From NCBI RefSeq assembly GCF_009389715.1, contig NC_052409.1, positions 2,706,001 to 2,770,000 on the forward strand: 64,000 nt of DNA, given 5' to 3'. This document shows, in pieces, positions 23,375-35,475 of the stretch; within the stretch, counting starts at the first letter, position 1, and every line of letters begins with the position of its first letter. The notes beneath the pieces were generated by a model. It did no database searches. It was not told the origin of the DNA and was given only the letters and a program-made list of their open reading frames with translations. The DNA is from Phoenix dactylifera (taxonomy: Eukaryota; Streptophyta; Magnoliopsida; Arecales; Arecaceae). A program made the translations under genes and the position numbers.

Positions 23375-26290
23375 GAGCACACGTCACTGCTTTTACTGGG
23401 GCTACCATCTTTGATGAATGAAAAATCTAGTTGTTAGATATGGTTGGAAATGACTATGAAGCCTTATTTAAGGATGGATTCATACACGCAACTCAGCTGA
23501 GCAGCACTTGCAAGGTTTGCAGATATTCACAAAAAGGATGGACCGACAAAGCACAGGCTTTTGAGAAGAAACAGAAGATCCATCTTTCAGCAGCATGACT
23601 CATGATTTGATTGCCTTAAATGAATTTTTGTCTACCTGCATAGATTTTACCTGTCAGATGCACCCATGTTAGATCTTCACTTGTATGGCACATCACAAAA
23701 TGCTATACAAAGTTTCCTTGATGCAGGTAAGATGATACGTTATCAGAAATACAGAGCAACAATGACAGCAGGTATCGAGTTCGTTGATCTTTTGATGTTT
23801 CACCCTTCTGCTCTGTTCTATATCTTAATTGTCCACAACTGCTTTGGTACTTCTTCTGCACCACTGGTGTTGATAGCTTGATATTTTGAAGGTCATGACC
23901 GCATGAACTCCCCATAGCTTTGTTGCAGGAAAACAACATTTCTTTTTCTTTTAAGACTGTTGTGGAATACATAGATCCCATAGATCCAGACATTATGTTA
24001 TGAAATATAAAGTTCCGAAGGCAAACCATGGTTGATCTGATAAAATTATGTTTTAAGTGCCAGTTTCTCATCGATCTAGTTTGGTATGGCTGTTATAGAC
24101 TGGTACTTGGTAAACTTGAACAAAATAGATGGCTAATCTTGTACTGATTTGCATTCTGAAGTATGACCTGTCATAACCAGCACCTGCCCAAACCCATAGT
24201 GGAAGCAAAAGATAAACATAGTCTAACCAAGTAAAGTTGCCGTCGCCTTGACCCAGTATGACAACAGGTTTTCTGCCATCATATTGCCTTTCTTATGAAT
24301 TCTTGCTGTATTCCACCAGCCCTCTAGTATTAGTGCACTTGATATCTTGTTATCTTTGGTTCTACCATGGGTACACTGCTAATCTATTGCAACTATGAAA
24401 TGTATAATTTATATGAAATGTATAATTTATAATTTTATATATGAAGGCACCAAAACTATTGTTTTGGCTTTAGATAAATCTTAAATGTGGTGTCACCTCC
24501 AAGCCAATGCATTTCAGATAAACATTTGGAGGAGAATGGCTTAGTCTTCCGCATCGATGATCTTGACTTGATCAACTAAGTTTATTTTATCAATCATCTT
24601 CACATCACAAATGAGACCTCCCTTTGGAGGGACGCCATGTCGTATTAGGTTGGCGTTTTAAGTTATTATCACTGTCTGCTGATTCGCAGAATAGCCATTA
24701 AAGGGTGGATTATTGGCATTTAGAAATGACACTTGGCTCCTAGTCCTCAATGAAAATAGAATAAGTTTTCTACACCTGCCACACAATCCTCTTGGCACAT
24801 CCGCGCTGCCTCCTTTCCTTTGAGCAGCATTGATTGGCAGATATAATAAATTCTTAAAGGCATCCTACCAACCCTAAACTATTATATTGGCTTACATAAT
24901 TAACTTGGTTGGCCAATAGTTTTAGATTTACAGCTGGAACTTTGGGGATCGATGGTGGAGTGCGAAATATATATATAATGAAACTGCTAATGAAATCATT
25001 ATTGTGTGGTGTATTATCTGAGCTGAACTGTTTGATAGTTGTGTTCGATATAAGGTTTTTACTTTTTGACCTGCTTGGCTGCAAACCTAACCCATGCTCT
25101 TTTGGAGGGTAAAAGCTGGCCTCAGGAAACAGAACCATGGTGGGATATATAATACAGAGAAAATACTAGCTGGCTTCGATTTTAATGCATGATGTTTTAT
25201 GTGAGACTGAAGGTCTATGGTGTAACGTTACAGCCGGCTATTTAATTTACTATTTGAATCTGCTTTTCAAAATGTCATAAATGTTAAATCTTTTGTGGGA
25301 GCGAGGGAGCGAGAGCTGTGAGGATCCATGTGAGTGTGTATTTAGTTTCACATCGGTTCTTTGCTGGTAGATTTTAAGTACCTAGATCAAAAAATTCAAA
25401 TAATACTTTCTGCCTAGCAATTTTGGATGAGGTCTTGGGTTGTTACATGAGCGTATGTCTATGGCTAAACATGTTTGAATAAAATTATTTAACAGCCCAT
25501 TGTTGATGAATTGCTTGATACACCCATTTTTTAGACACGAATAGGCAAAGGCCACTCGAAAAAACAAGGTGTCTCTCCTTCTAATAAGCTGGGATTTTAG
25601 GTTCTGACTCTTGAAGTGCTTCTTCATCTCTTTGGAAATGGAAAGCACAAAAGGGAGTGATAACAACCCCATATTGTGATATACTCTAAGACTCAGCTTC
25701 CCCTGCACTGGTTGGTAGGAAAGGAGATGAATAGACCCACCTGCCAAAGGAAGCAAGTTGTTGGTGTTAGCATAGCTGTGACTGCACGTCTGGTTGTTGG
25801 CACCCATCCAATTTAATCAGAGTCTAACATTTTGCCTTAGTTTGTCTTTGATTATTTTCTTTCTTTTTCATTAAATAAAAAATTAATAGAAAATCTATTT
25901 TGATTCGTGTTTCTTTTTTTTTAATTTCTATATTTCTTAAAATTGAATAGAAAGTTTTAGATCATTATTACTCTTAAAGTGGGATCTTCTCTTATTCTTC
26001 ATGTGCATGATCGAGGCCCATATTAAATATGTGGAACCACAAGGCACAAGCAGAGTATGCGTAGAAGTTTCCGAGAGCCCACCTTGAAATATCGTAGCAA
26101 AATCCAATCAACTTGAAAGAAATTAGAAGTCTTGAGACCAACGTCCGCCTTGTTTTTACCCGAGTAAAGAAAACCGTATCCTATCTAATCTAACGCTACG
26201 TTCTTGTCCTTGCCACTCTTAAGGAAAAAAAAGCTGGAATCCGCTTACCTGTTCCTCCTCTCGTCACGCTTGACGTCCCTCGTATTTCCC
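23375..26290. other. Intergenic region between the GnTI pseudogene and the PUB gene
   Basis: Apart from a solo LTR at 25317-25447 I see no gene or domain. The longest open frame, on the minus strand at 25382-25807, runs through the LTR and resembles no protein I know. From about 26040 the sequence approaches the promoter of the PUB gene. Confidence 0.45.
25317..25447 (+). mobile_element. Solo LTR of miniature LTR family 1
   Basis: The 131-bp segment starts TGTGAGGATCC and ends GTTGTTACA. It is clearly related along its length to the LTRs at 52415-52551, 52717-52853, 58233-58368 and 58533-58669. The flanking pentamers are AGAGC (25312-25316) and TGAGC (25448-25452), a four-of-five match consistent with an old 5-bp target duplication. 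No internal region or second LTR is present, so the element was reduced to a solo LTR by recombination. Confidence 0.82.
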
Positions 26291-27542
26291 TCCCCCCCCT
26301 CCGGGAAAAAAAAAACACCATGACGTTCTCTTCTTATTCCATGGGTCAACCGCCATATCTTGGCCTCATTCCCCTTCTTCTATTTCTCTTCGTCGCTGGA
26401 TCTCTTCTCTTCTTCCTCGAAGCCGCTTGAGATTTCTCTACAAACCCGAGGAAAGCCGGGCATGGCCGGGGAATTAGGATTTCTGAAGGAGCGCCAAGAA
26501 AGATCATAAGGAGGAAGAGGAGGAGAAGGTATAAAGCGGCAAGATTTTTTTTTTTTCTTTTGGTGCTTTTCTTTCGTTCTTTTTAAAGTTTTCTGCCTTG
26601 TCCTGTGGTGGTCTGTCTGTTTTGGTTGCTTTTTTTTGTTTCATTTCTTAATGCCTGTAGTTCATCGTGGTCTGAGGTTTTGTTTGTAGCCCTTTCATTA
26701 GTATGTGAGAAAGATCTTTGAATCAAAGCTGGTGGAGGTAAATTTGTGGTGTTTCCAGTATATGGAATGGAATTTTAGAAGGTGAACACTACTATATATT
26801 TCCTTTTTTTCTTTTGAAGAAGAAATGAGAAACCTATATATGAGTTTATTTTTTGGATGGGAATAGATGACACTTGTCCCTTTTAAGAAATTAAGCCGTT
26901 AAACATAGTTAGTCACATGATCAGTTTTGTTGTAGTGAACAATCGAAGGGGGAAAAAAGGGAACTTGAACATTGGATATTTGGGACTTAATTTACGCTGA
27001 TATTTGACAAGCTTTTTTTGAGAAAAAGTTAAGAGTGCCAAAATAAGAAAAATTCAGAAAGGTTTAGCACTAGTGGAGTACAAGAGGGTCAAAAGGAAAA
27101 AAGATTTGGTGACTGATAGTAAGGCATAATAAAAGCAACAATAACATTAAGTCACTCTTAAGTGGAGTTTAAAATGGGGATGTATTTGTTCTCAAAAAAA
27201 ATGCAGACATGCGGTAGGCGAGGAGGTTGGAGAAGACAAGCTTGAGCGGAATGATTTGGTTATAGCAGGAAAGTAATGAACCTGATCAAACAAGCTGGGC
27301 ATTGACCCATCCCCTCAAAAGCTGATCCTGTTATATTTTCTTTTTATTCATGTTCCTCTGAACTAAAGACATCCTTGAGTTATTTATCGAATTTTTTCCA
27401 CTGCCACTTTGAAATTAATCAAATTAGAGTAAGGAATTGATTCTGAATTTCTTATTCTCATAGAGATTTGCTCATTTACGGTAGCAAGGGCTCCAAGAGT
27501 CTCCAAATAGCTCAGCTGGCTGACAGGATCAAGCTCGTAGTA
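26290..27542 (+). promoter_or_regulatory. Promoter and leader region of the PUB gene
   Basis: A CT-rich stretch at 26335-26420 and a purine-rich segment to about 26528 look like a 5' leader exon. It would end at GAGAAG before GTATAAAG near 26529 and rejoin after the TTCTCATAG acceptor near 27464. The leader exon and its intron are inferred from splice-like signals only. I cannot single out a TATA box. Confidence 0.35.
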
Positions 27543-30500
27543 ATGGAACAGATTCGGACCTTATCTGACTGTGAGTGGCAAAAGTTATCTTTTTTGCTAA
27601 AATTGGAATTTTTGAATTGTTGGTTCCCCTCTGCTCTTCCTTCAGTTTGTAATTTTTGTTAGAGTCTTTGTCCGTGCTTGTTTTTCTTGTATTTCCTTTC
27701 ATTCTGTTAATGAAAGTGGATGGGTTTCCCAACTCTTTCTTGATAAAGATTAAATAAATAGATAACACTATCACAAAGTCTTAATTCTTGTTGCAGGGAT
27801 TACAGAAGAGACGACAGAAAGCTCAGAGGGAGATTATCACAATGTTGAACAAGCTGATGAGAGCTATCATGGAAAATTACATATTGAACCTATATTTTCA
27901 GCATTTATTTGTCCTCTTACTAAGCAAGTTATGCGGGATCCTGTTACCATAGAAAATGGGCATACTTTTGAGCGTGAAGCAATTGAGAAGTGGTTTCAGG
28001 AATGCAGGGACAGTGGAAGGTTGCCCATTTGCCCACTGACATTGAAAGAGCTTAGTAGTACTGACTTGAACACTAGTATATCTCTACGAAATACCATCGA
28101 AGAATGGTTCCAAAGGAATGAAGCTGCTCATATTGAAATGGCTTGTAGATCAATCAGTTCTGGAAGCTCAGAAATAGATGTTTTGCAAGCTCTAAACTAT
28201 ATTGAGCATATTTGCAAGAAATATAGGTCAAGCAAGCATGTTGTGCACAATGCAGAGTTAATTACAATGATCACTGACATGCTGAGGAGCAGCAGCAAGA
28301 GAGTACGATGCAAAGCACTAGAAGCTCTTCGGACAGTAGCAGAAGACAATGATGAAAATAAGGTTGTCCTAAGGTTTGCAATTTTATATGCAACTTTCTT
28401 TGTCTTCATGGATCCACGTTCTTAAAATTTTGTCCTCATATTCTTTCTTATTATGCAGGAAGTCGTGGCTGCAGGAGACAATATACGCACGGTTATAAAG
28501 TTATTGTCACATGAGTATTCTGTGGAGAGGGAATTATCTGTTTCTCTGTTATATGAGCTTTCAAAATCTGAATCGTTATGCGAAAGGATTGGGGGTGTAT
28601 ATGGAGCAATACTTTTATTGGTCGGAATGGCAAGTAGTACATCAGAAAATATCTTGATTGTTGAGAAAGCTGAGAAGACTCTGATGAACCTGGAGAAGTG
28701 TGAGGAAAATGTCAGGCAAATGGCTGAAAATGGCCGGCTGCAGCCTCTTCTTAACCTGCTTCTTGGAGGTGCTTTCTGCCTCTTATCCATGATCCTGCTA
28801 TTGTTTCCTTTATGATGTACTTTCTTGGTTAGAATTGATGATCTCTCGAACCAAGCTTTCAATGTATTATCTACTCTCTCAAGATTTCATGTTTATCAAT
28901 TGTTTTTCTAACGGAGCTCATTTGTGGGTGCGGGCATAATAAGAATGTCAAGTTCATTTGGCCTGATAATAGCTTCAAGCTTGTCTGTTGATGCATATAT
29001 TTTGGCAAGAGCTGGCTACTGATATATGTCTTGACTAGTTTCCATTAATTAAAAGCTATCTTTTTAGTATACGAGACACTACTTGTAGCAGCCAGTTCTC
29101 TAAATAGGGACTGTTTGTGCAGAAGTAGCTTTCCCTTTTTTTCATCAAAAAATGCCAGTGAATTATCCTCCAGCTTCTTAGCTTACCAGTAATCTGTAAA
29201 CTAATGCAGGTCCACCTGAAACGCAGATGTCCATGGCTGCATACCTTGGGGAGCTAGTTTTGAGCAATGATGTGAAGTTCTTGGTGGCCCAAACAGTGGG
29301 TTCATCACTGGTCAATGTCATGAAAACTGGAGGTATCCAGGCAAGAGAGGCTGCTCTTAAGGCGCTGAACCAGATTTCATCATATGAGGCAAGTGCCAAG
29401 ATACTAATCCAAGAAGGGATCCTTCCTCCTCTTATCAAAGACCTCTTTGCTGTTGGCGTCAACCAGCTTCCCATGAGATTGAAAGAGGTTTCTGCAACAA
29501 TTCTTGCCAATGTTGTGGCTTCCTCTGCTGATTTTGAGGCCATCCCACTTAACGATGACAACCAGACTTTGGTCTCTGAAGATATTGTCCACAACCTACT
29601 CCATCTCACCAGCAACAGCGGTCCCGCAATTGAGTGCAAGCTTCTTCAAGTCCTTGTTGGTCTAACTAGTTCTTCGACAACAGCTCTAAAGGTTGTTTCT
29701 GCCATTAAGAGCTCTGGTGCTACCATCAGTTTGATTCAATTCATTGAAGCTCCACGGATGGATATCCAGGGGGCCTCCATAAGGCTCCTGCAAAATATAT
29801 CACCTTTCATGGGTCAAGAGCTGGCTGATGTCCTTCCAGGTGCTTCTGGTCCGCTTGGCAGCTTGATTAGATTAATCTCAGAAAGTAATGGCATCTCAGA
29901 GGAACAAGCAGCTGCCATTAGTCTCTTAGCCAACCTTCCTGAAAGCGACTTGGGTCTCACCAGGCGACTCTGGGAAGAAGGGACCTTCAACATAGTCATT
30001 TCCAGGGTAGTAATGATCCGGCAAGGGGGAACTCGAGGCACCCGCTACGTCACTCCTTTTCTTGAAGGGCTTGTGAGAGTTCTTTCAAGGCTCACGTACT
30101 CTCTGCATGATGAACCTCAATATGTTGCCTTCGCTCGTGATCACAATCTTGCTTCACTTTTTACCGATCTACTTCAGATGAATGGCATTGATAAGGTACA
30201 AATGGTTTCAGCTATGGCATTGGAGAATCTTGCAAAGGAATCCAGACATCTCACCAGGTTTCCAGAGACCCCTGAACCAGGATTCTGGAGCTCTATATTC
30301 CCATGTTGTAGTAAGCCACCAGTGGTAACTGGACTATGTCACATCCACCATGGTTTCTGCTCCATGAAGGAGAACTTCTGTCTTTTGCAAGGGAAAACAC
30401 TGGAGAAATTGATTGCTTGTTTGGACCATGCAAATGAGAAGGTGGTAGAGGCTGCCTTGGCAGCACTATGCACTCTGCTGGATGATGGGATGGACGTTGA

Positions 30501-30786
30501 GCAAGGGGTGATGGTGTTGTGCAAGGCCGAGGGGATCAGACCGATACTTGACGTGCTGCTTGAAAGTCGAACAGAGATACTCCGCCACCGAGCAGTTTGG
30601 GCTGTTGAGAGGATATTAAGGACACAGGATATAGCCAATGAGATTTCAGGGGATCAAAGTGTGGGTTCAGCCCTGATCGAAGCTTTCCGGCATGGGGATT
30701 ATGTAACAAAGCAGATTGCAGAGAGAGCATTGAAGCATACAGACAGACTGCCAAACTTCTCTGATGTTTTTCAGAAGAGAAGTTGA
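27543..30786 (+). CDS. U-box/ARM-repeat E3 ubiquitin ligase, PUB43/PUB44 (SAUL1)-like
   Basis: Exons are 27543-27570, 27797-28362, 28459-28768 and 29210-30786, totalling 2481 nt or 826 residues, close to the roughly 800 of Arabidopsis SAUL1. The start is the only ATG that reads in frame through the 28-nt first exon into the second. Residues about 44-120 form a U-box (AFICPLTKQVM, DPVTIENGHTFEREAI), which recruits the E2 enzyme. The rest is a continuous array of ARM/HEAT-like repeats ending with the subfamily's Cys/His-rich segment (CHIHHGFCSMKENFC) and LRHRAVWAVERILR. SAUL1-type ligases act at the plasma membrane in senescence and immune signalling; applying that to this copy is inference. 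No lesion is seen. The exon 2 donor at 28362 is preferred over a second GT at 28374 because it aligns gap-free with the family. Confidence 0.93.
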
Positions 30787-32112
30787 TACGTGCGAGATGG
30801 ATGAGGCATGGTTTAGTTTGTTATCTTTACGTTTTTTCAGCATTTTTCAATCTTTTGTTTTCCACAAATTGGTAGGGGATTCAGATTTTTTTTCTTATGT
30901 TCATTGAATTAGTTTTCAAATATCATGATTGGTGATTGGTGTTTCTCCATGAGCGAGAAAATTTATGAAACGAGAGACAAGTTTTCCTTCTGAGGGTTTG
31001 CTTTTGTTTAATTTTTTCTTCTTGTAATTAGAAAGTGGTGGATGAGTGAGATTACCTTTTATTTATTTATTTATTTCTTGAAGTTGTGGTGGGAATCAAA
31101 TTTAACAGCTGCCTAAGTTCAACAAGCTTGGTACCTTGCAATGTCTTGATGGGAATCAGATTTAATTTGAGCAAGTTTGCTCGAGATCATATTAAAAGAG
31201 CGCAAATATGCTCGATTAGAAGCAGAAAGAGTATTACTCATCAGCTGTGTTTCCAAAATTGTAGCATCAAACAAATAATGAAGGATAACAAGTATTAGAT
31301 CATTGAGATAACTTTAACCAAAGCCAAAATAAAGATACTAGGGTGGACTGAAAATGTATACAGGCGTTATAGTGTTTTATATTGTTTAATTAAGCAGAAT
31401 ATGATTAGATATAAATTTGTTGTAGAGTAGGTGCGGCAATTTTTGTTCCGATGCTACCGAACTTGGACCCGGCCTATCTAACCTGACCCATTGCATTCAT
31501 GGGTCGGGTTGGGTTGGGTTTGGATCGGGTTCCAGAAAAATTCATTCAAGACATTCTTTGTGGTATCAGGCATACATAATATACAATGTATAATATATAA
31601 GAGAGAAATTTTGGTAGGAGAATCAAAATCCAGCTTTTATAAGAATCAATACCTAAGCTTCTCTAGAAACTCAAACTATGATTATAGTTCGAAATCTACC
31701 TTCAATCACTCGAGAGATTCAAAATTTAAATTTAAAATTTTTAAATTTGATTTTGAGCTTAGTTTTTTAATGACTATACACCATCTATTTCTCTCAGGAA
31801 TGTTTTCAGGTAGTACTGTTTAACAGAAAGTACATATTTGGGGAGGGCTATTCTTCTAAACCTACCGTCAGAAAAAATACATATTCCTTTCAACGATCTC
31901 CATATTTGGATTTTCCAAAATATAGACTCTCTCTAGCTTTTAGCAAGGATTAAAATCCAATAAAGGCATATTTGGAAAATCCAGTCTAATTCTGTTGGGT
32001 CTTATATAACCATCATTTTATTTCTCATGGGCTCTAACGAGCACCATACACTTCATCATCGTTTCTGGAATAAAAATTTTCAAGACATAACCATACGTAG
32101 AGCCAAGCATGG
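30787..32112. other. 3' flank of PUB and intergenic DNA
   Basis: T-rich sequence after the stop is consistent with a 3' UTR. Near 31500-31530 there is a short GGGTTGGGTT/GGGTCGGGTT run. Nothing else is recognisable as a gene or element. Confidence 0.4.
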
Positions 32113-33499
32113 AGTTTAATGGCAGGTGATAGCCGCCATGGGATTCCTCATGACATGCTTGTCTGAAACCCAAGACAGTTTGCCTTCTAAAACCTGGTTG
32201 CTCCCAGGAGAGGCTCCGCTGAAGCTTATCTCAACCGTAAAACTCTGCTCTTCATTAAGGCTGGAAAACTGAAGCTTGTTTGGAGCGACAACCACCTTCG
32301 TCACCTTCACCGAGTAAACCGAGTTGGGCTCCCCTACATTCGTCACCGTTCGATTTACAGTTATCGTCTTCGTCGACAATCTCCGCAGAGCCGTGGTCAT
32401 CTGGCCGACTTGATCATGGTAGGCGACCACTCCGGGTGCCATCGGGGCATCCTTCGGCATCGCAGATTCGGTAGGCGGCGACGTGAGCTTTAGGTGCCAT
32501 TCCAGCTGCTGTGCCCTTGGCTTGGCCGAGGACATCGGCGTCGTAGACGAAGTTCCCCGCGGCCGTGCCGGCGGCGTGGGTGCCATGCCCGATCTCGTCG
32601 ACTGGAGTCTTCGCGCGCACCTACGACCTTGCGCCGATGAGCTTGTTGTTCCACCGGTTCTCGCTCAGCTCATAGCGCCCCCGCCACTTGACAGGCGGCG
32701 CCGGCATGCCGGCATCCTTGAAGGAAGAGTGAGCGGGGGTGATTCCGGAGTCGAGCACCCCGATAGTTATCCCCTCCCCCTGGTTGGAGTGTTCCCAGAG
32801 ACTGTTCCATTTGTTCAGGCCGAGAAACTCGGTAGTGTACGTGGCGTGAGGGGGTCGCGCTTTTCCTCATAGGCATGGACAAGCCCGTCCATGACCTCAA
32901 TGGCTTTCGATTCCTCCCGCGTTAGTTGCTTTTCTTCTCTTTTCTTCCTTTTTCTTTTTTTTTTATTTTTTTCTTGCCCTCTTTACACCCATCGGATATG
33001 GATGCAGCCTAAAAATTAGAAAGTAGAAAAACTTGCAAAGAAGATTGGACACAGATATGGTTCTCCCAAATAAAATCTCTGAAATAATAAGCTGCATCAG
33101 ATGCCATCCAATCCGCAGCACCGTTGGCTTCTCTATAAACATGAGTAGTTCGACGGGAGATGCATTCATCTAAAAGATGGCGAATGTCGTAGAGCAACCG
33201 CATCCCACCATTAATACTCTTGGGACTTTGGATCCCTTCAATCACCGTGGCGGAGTCCCCCTCAAGGATGATATAGTCTGTGCTTAGCATTCGTGTCGCA
33301 TAGGAGACTCCCTCCCAAGTGGCTCTGATCTCGGCCCCGTTGGCGGACTGATCGAAGATATACCGACCCCCAGCTCCCGCGTTGGCTTTGTTACGAAGCC
33401 ATTGATCTCATTGTGGTAGGTGTACACCAGTCGTAGCTCGCCGAAGTCTAAAGTGGTGTTCGGCAAGAAGGATTTGTACCAACTCTTGCGTTCCTCCAT
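32113..33499 (-). pseudogene. Subtilisin-like protease pseudogene interrupted by a LINE
   Basis: Minus-strand pieces in N-to-C order. At 33499-33374 lies the end of an I9 prodomain (WYKSFLPNTTL, LVYTYHNEINGF). The LINE at 33373-32924 interrupts it. The frame then resumes at TREESKAIEVMDG (about 32935-32890) and continues through shifted frames to GITIGVLDSGITP (catalytic Asp) and DEIGHGTHAAGTAAG (catalytic His, about 32600). After DAEGCP, near 32460, it jumps directly to the C-terminal fibronectin-III-like domain (NRTVTNVGEPNSVYSV, ending near 32116). The oxyanion Asn region, the PA domain and the GTSMA serine motif are deleted. With an insertion, several frameshifts and a large internal deletion, it cannot encode a protease. 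The signal peptide is not found. The plant subtilase family is certain; the paralogue is not. Confidence 0.9.
32924..33373 (-). mobile_element. LINE tail copy B, inserted in the subtilase pseudogene
   Basis: The minus strand reads GRYIFDQSANGAEIRATWEG, then YIILEGDSATVIEGIQ, REANGAADWMAS and FIWENHI, the end of the LINE RNase H domain. A short 3' UTR and an A-rich tail (the T-run at 32949-32972 on plus) follow. It is 5'-truncated. The plus-strand 10-mer CTCCCGCGTT occurs at both borders (32914-32923 and 33374-33383) and continues as similar but imperfect sequence, as expected of an aged target duplication. Subtilase sequence continues on both sides. Confidence 0.85.
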
Positions 33500-33577
33500 G
33501 CTAAGTTAATGCCATTCGGCATGAAGTATGTAAATCTAGATCTAGCTAAAGTTGCCTCTTTCTTTTTAGTAGATCAG

Positions 33578-34630
33578 CGACTCACACATAACGGGTGTGG
33601 GTGCAGCCCATAAAGTCAGAAAGAAACAAAAAATACATAGAAGACGGGACCGAGACGTGATTTTCCCAAATAAAATCTTTAGAGTGATGAGCCGCAAAGG
33701 ATGCCACCCAATCCGCCGCGCTGTTTGCCTCTCTGAAGACATGGGTAGCTCGATGGGAGGCGCACTCCTGCAAAAGACTGCGAATGCCGTGTATCAGCTG
33801 CATCTCATTGGCAGCACGATACGAATCCTGTATCCACTCGATCACCGTGGATGAGTCCCCCTCTAAGATAATACGGTCCACGTCCGGCACTCGCGTTGCA
33901 TAGGAGATGCCCTCCCACGCAACTCTGGCCTCGGCACCAACCATAGTCTGATCGAAGATCCGTCTGCCCCTAGTTGCCACAAATCTGGCTTCTTGATCTC
34001 TGATAACAAATACGGCACCGCCGTCCCCTCCTTCACTGATGTTGCCGTCAAAGTTCACCTTGAAAAAATTAGGAGGTAGGGGCTCCCAAGAGACGAGTAT
34101 AGTTATGGACGCTACAAGAGCAGAATGAGAGCTCCAGATTTTTTTAGCTATCCCAAGGGACGACGATGCAGTGGCAAGGACCTCCGCCACATGAAGAATG
34201 TCCCTGTCCACCACCAGCCTCGGTTGCACTCCTCTATCCTCGAAAACTCGGGCATTCCTATCTAGCCAGCAGTGACAAGCTAGATAAGCCGCCCTAATCC
34301 CCTGCTCTACAAGGGCGGTTCTCCGAGAGAAATTCTTCAGAAAGATTAGGAATTCCTATGTCGACGTCCATTGCTATATCAGGTCGAAGGAGGCCGAGGC
34401 GCACTTCTAGATTTGGACAGTCCACTTACAGCTGAAAAGTACATGGAAGATATACTTCTCCACCTTCCGGCAAGCCCAATAGCCTAGGAGGACGCTAACC
34501 CTTCACCAAGCCAGCACTCCTTTGGTGGGCAAGCACTCCAAGCAAATTTTCAAACAAATAGGGCCACTCAGGGATGAATGCGCAATCTTCAGTTTCAGCC
34601 TCCCTTTGGCTGTCAAGTATGGGCAAGAGT
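33578..34630 (-). mobile_element. LINE tail copy C (RNase H domain largely open)
   Basis: This is the best-preserved copy. A 215-codon open stretch at 34229-33582 reads PPNFFKVNFDGNI, VFVIRDQEARFVATRG, VGAEARVAWEGISYA, DRIILEGDSSTVIEWIQ, HVFREANSAADWVAS and FIWENHVSV. RNase H acidic residues are visible at FDGN, GAEA and LEGDS. Upstream, to about 34630, the frames are broken but read as the zinc-binding end of the reverse transcriptase. The 3' end has the tract shared with copies B, D and E, then a short A-rich run near 33560-33577. There is no complete reverse transcriptase, so it is inactive. Confidence 0.85.
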
Positions 34631-35237
34631 TGGCTATGGCTGATTAATAGAGCATGATTGGATAAGAAGAAGAGAGTGGTTAAGACAGAGGATGGAGTCC
34701 TGTTTATCCATTATCAGGAGGAGCAGAAGAAAGAAGGGAAGCTACGGTGGTCTTTAAGCTGTGAGAGGGACCTCTAGACCTACAGGAGATGGAATTTATA
34801 GAGGGAGGGAATGTTTATGGCGAGCTGAGGGAATGCCATGAAGAAATAAGGGAACGGGGGCAGGAACAAGAAGGTCCCCACTACGGTGGCTCGTCCTAGT
34901 GCCAACTTTTAATCATTTTTGGGTGGGAAATTAGGAGGTTTTGGCATCCTAGGGTCGAGAAGTGGTAGGAAACGGTCCATGCTACTACTAATAGTGGTAA
35001 AGCAGTTGTGCTAAGAGTAGAAGGCTAAAGTGATCAATGATCAAGTTGGGCACAAATGATCAGCTGATAGATTGTAATGGCCGCAATTATAAGAAAATCC
35101 CAAGTCTGGAAATATTTAATCTCATCAACAACGAACAAAGCTATATAACAAAACATGAAGTTATGCTGCATACTGTGCCAAAATGGGACCAATTAGGAGA
35201 CATCATGTCAACAAAATTATGTGGAAACTAATCTTGC
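34631..35237. other. Spacer between LINE copies C and D
   Basis: I recognise nothing here: purine-rich sequence with no domain, repeat or RNA that I can name. It may be further decayed element sequence. Confidence 0.3.
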
Positions 35238-35475
35238 TTTTTTTTTTTTTTTGCACAACGACGACTTACACACAACGAATGTGGGTGCAGTTCATAAGAT
35301 CAAAAAAGATGAGAAAATACAAAGACGACGGAACCAAAGTGTGGTTGTCCCATATAAAACCTCCAAAATGCTGAGTCACGAAGGATGCTACCTAGTCAGC
35401 CCCACTGTTTGCCTCTTTATAGATATGAGTGGCCCGATAAGAGGTGCACTCATACATAAGACGGCGGATGTCATG
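35238..35475 (-). mobile_element. LINE 3' end copy D
   Basis: A T-run at 35238-35252 (an A-tail on minus) is followed by the same 3' tract as copies B and C (TTACACACAACGAATGTGGG on plus). A heavily frameshifted remnant of the last part of the RNase H domain follows. Only about 240 bp remain. Confidence 0.75.

Noticed and set aside
25382-25807. 141-codon minus-strand open frame
   Set aside because: It runs through a solo LTR and has no recognisable domain.
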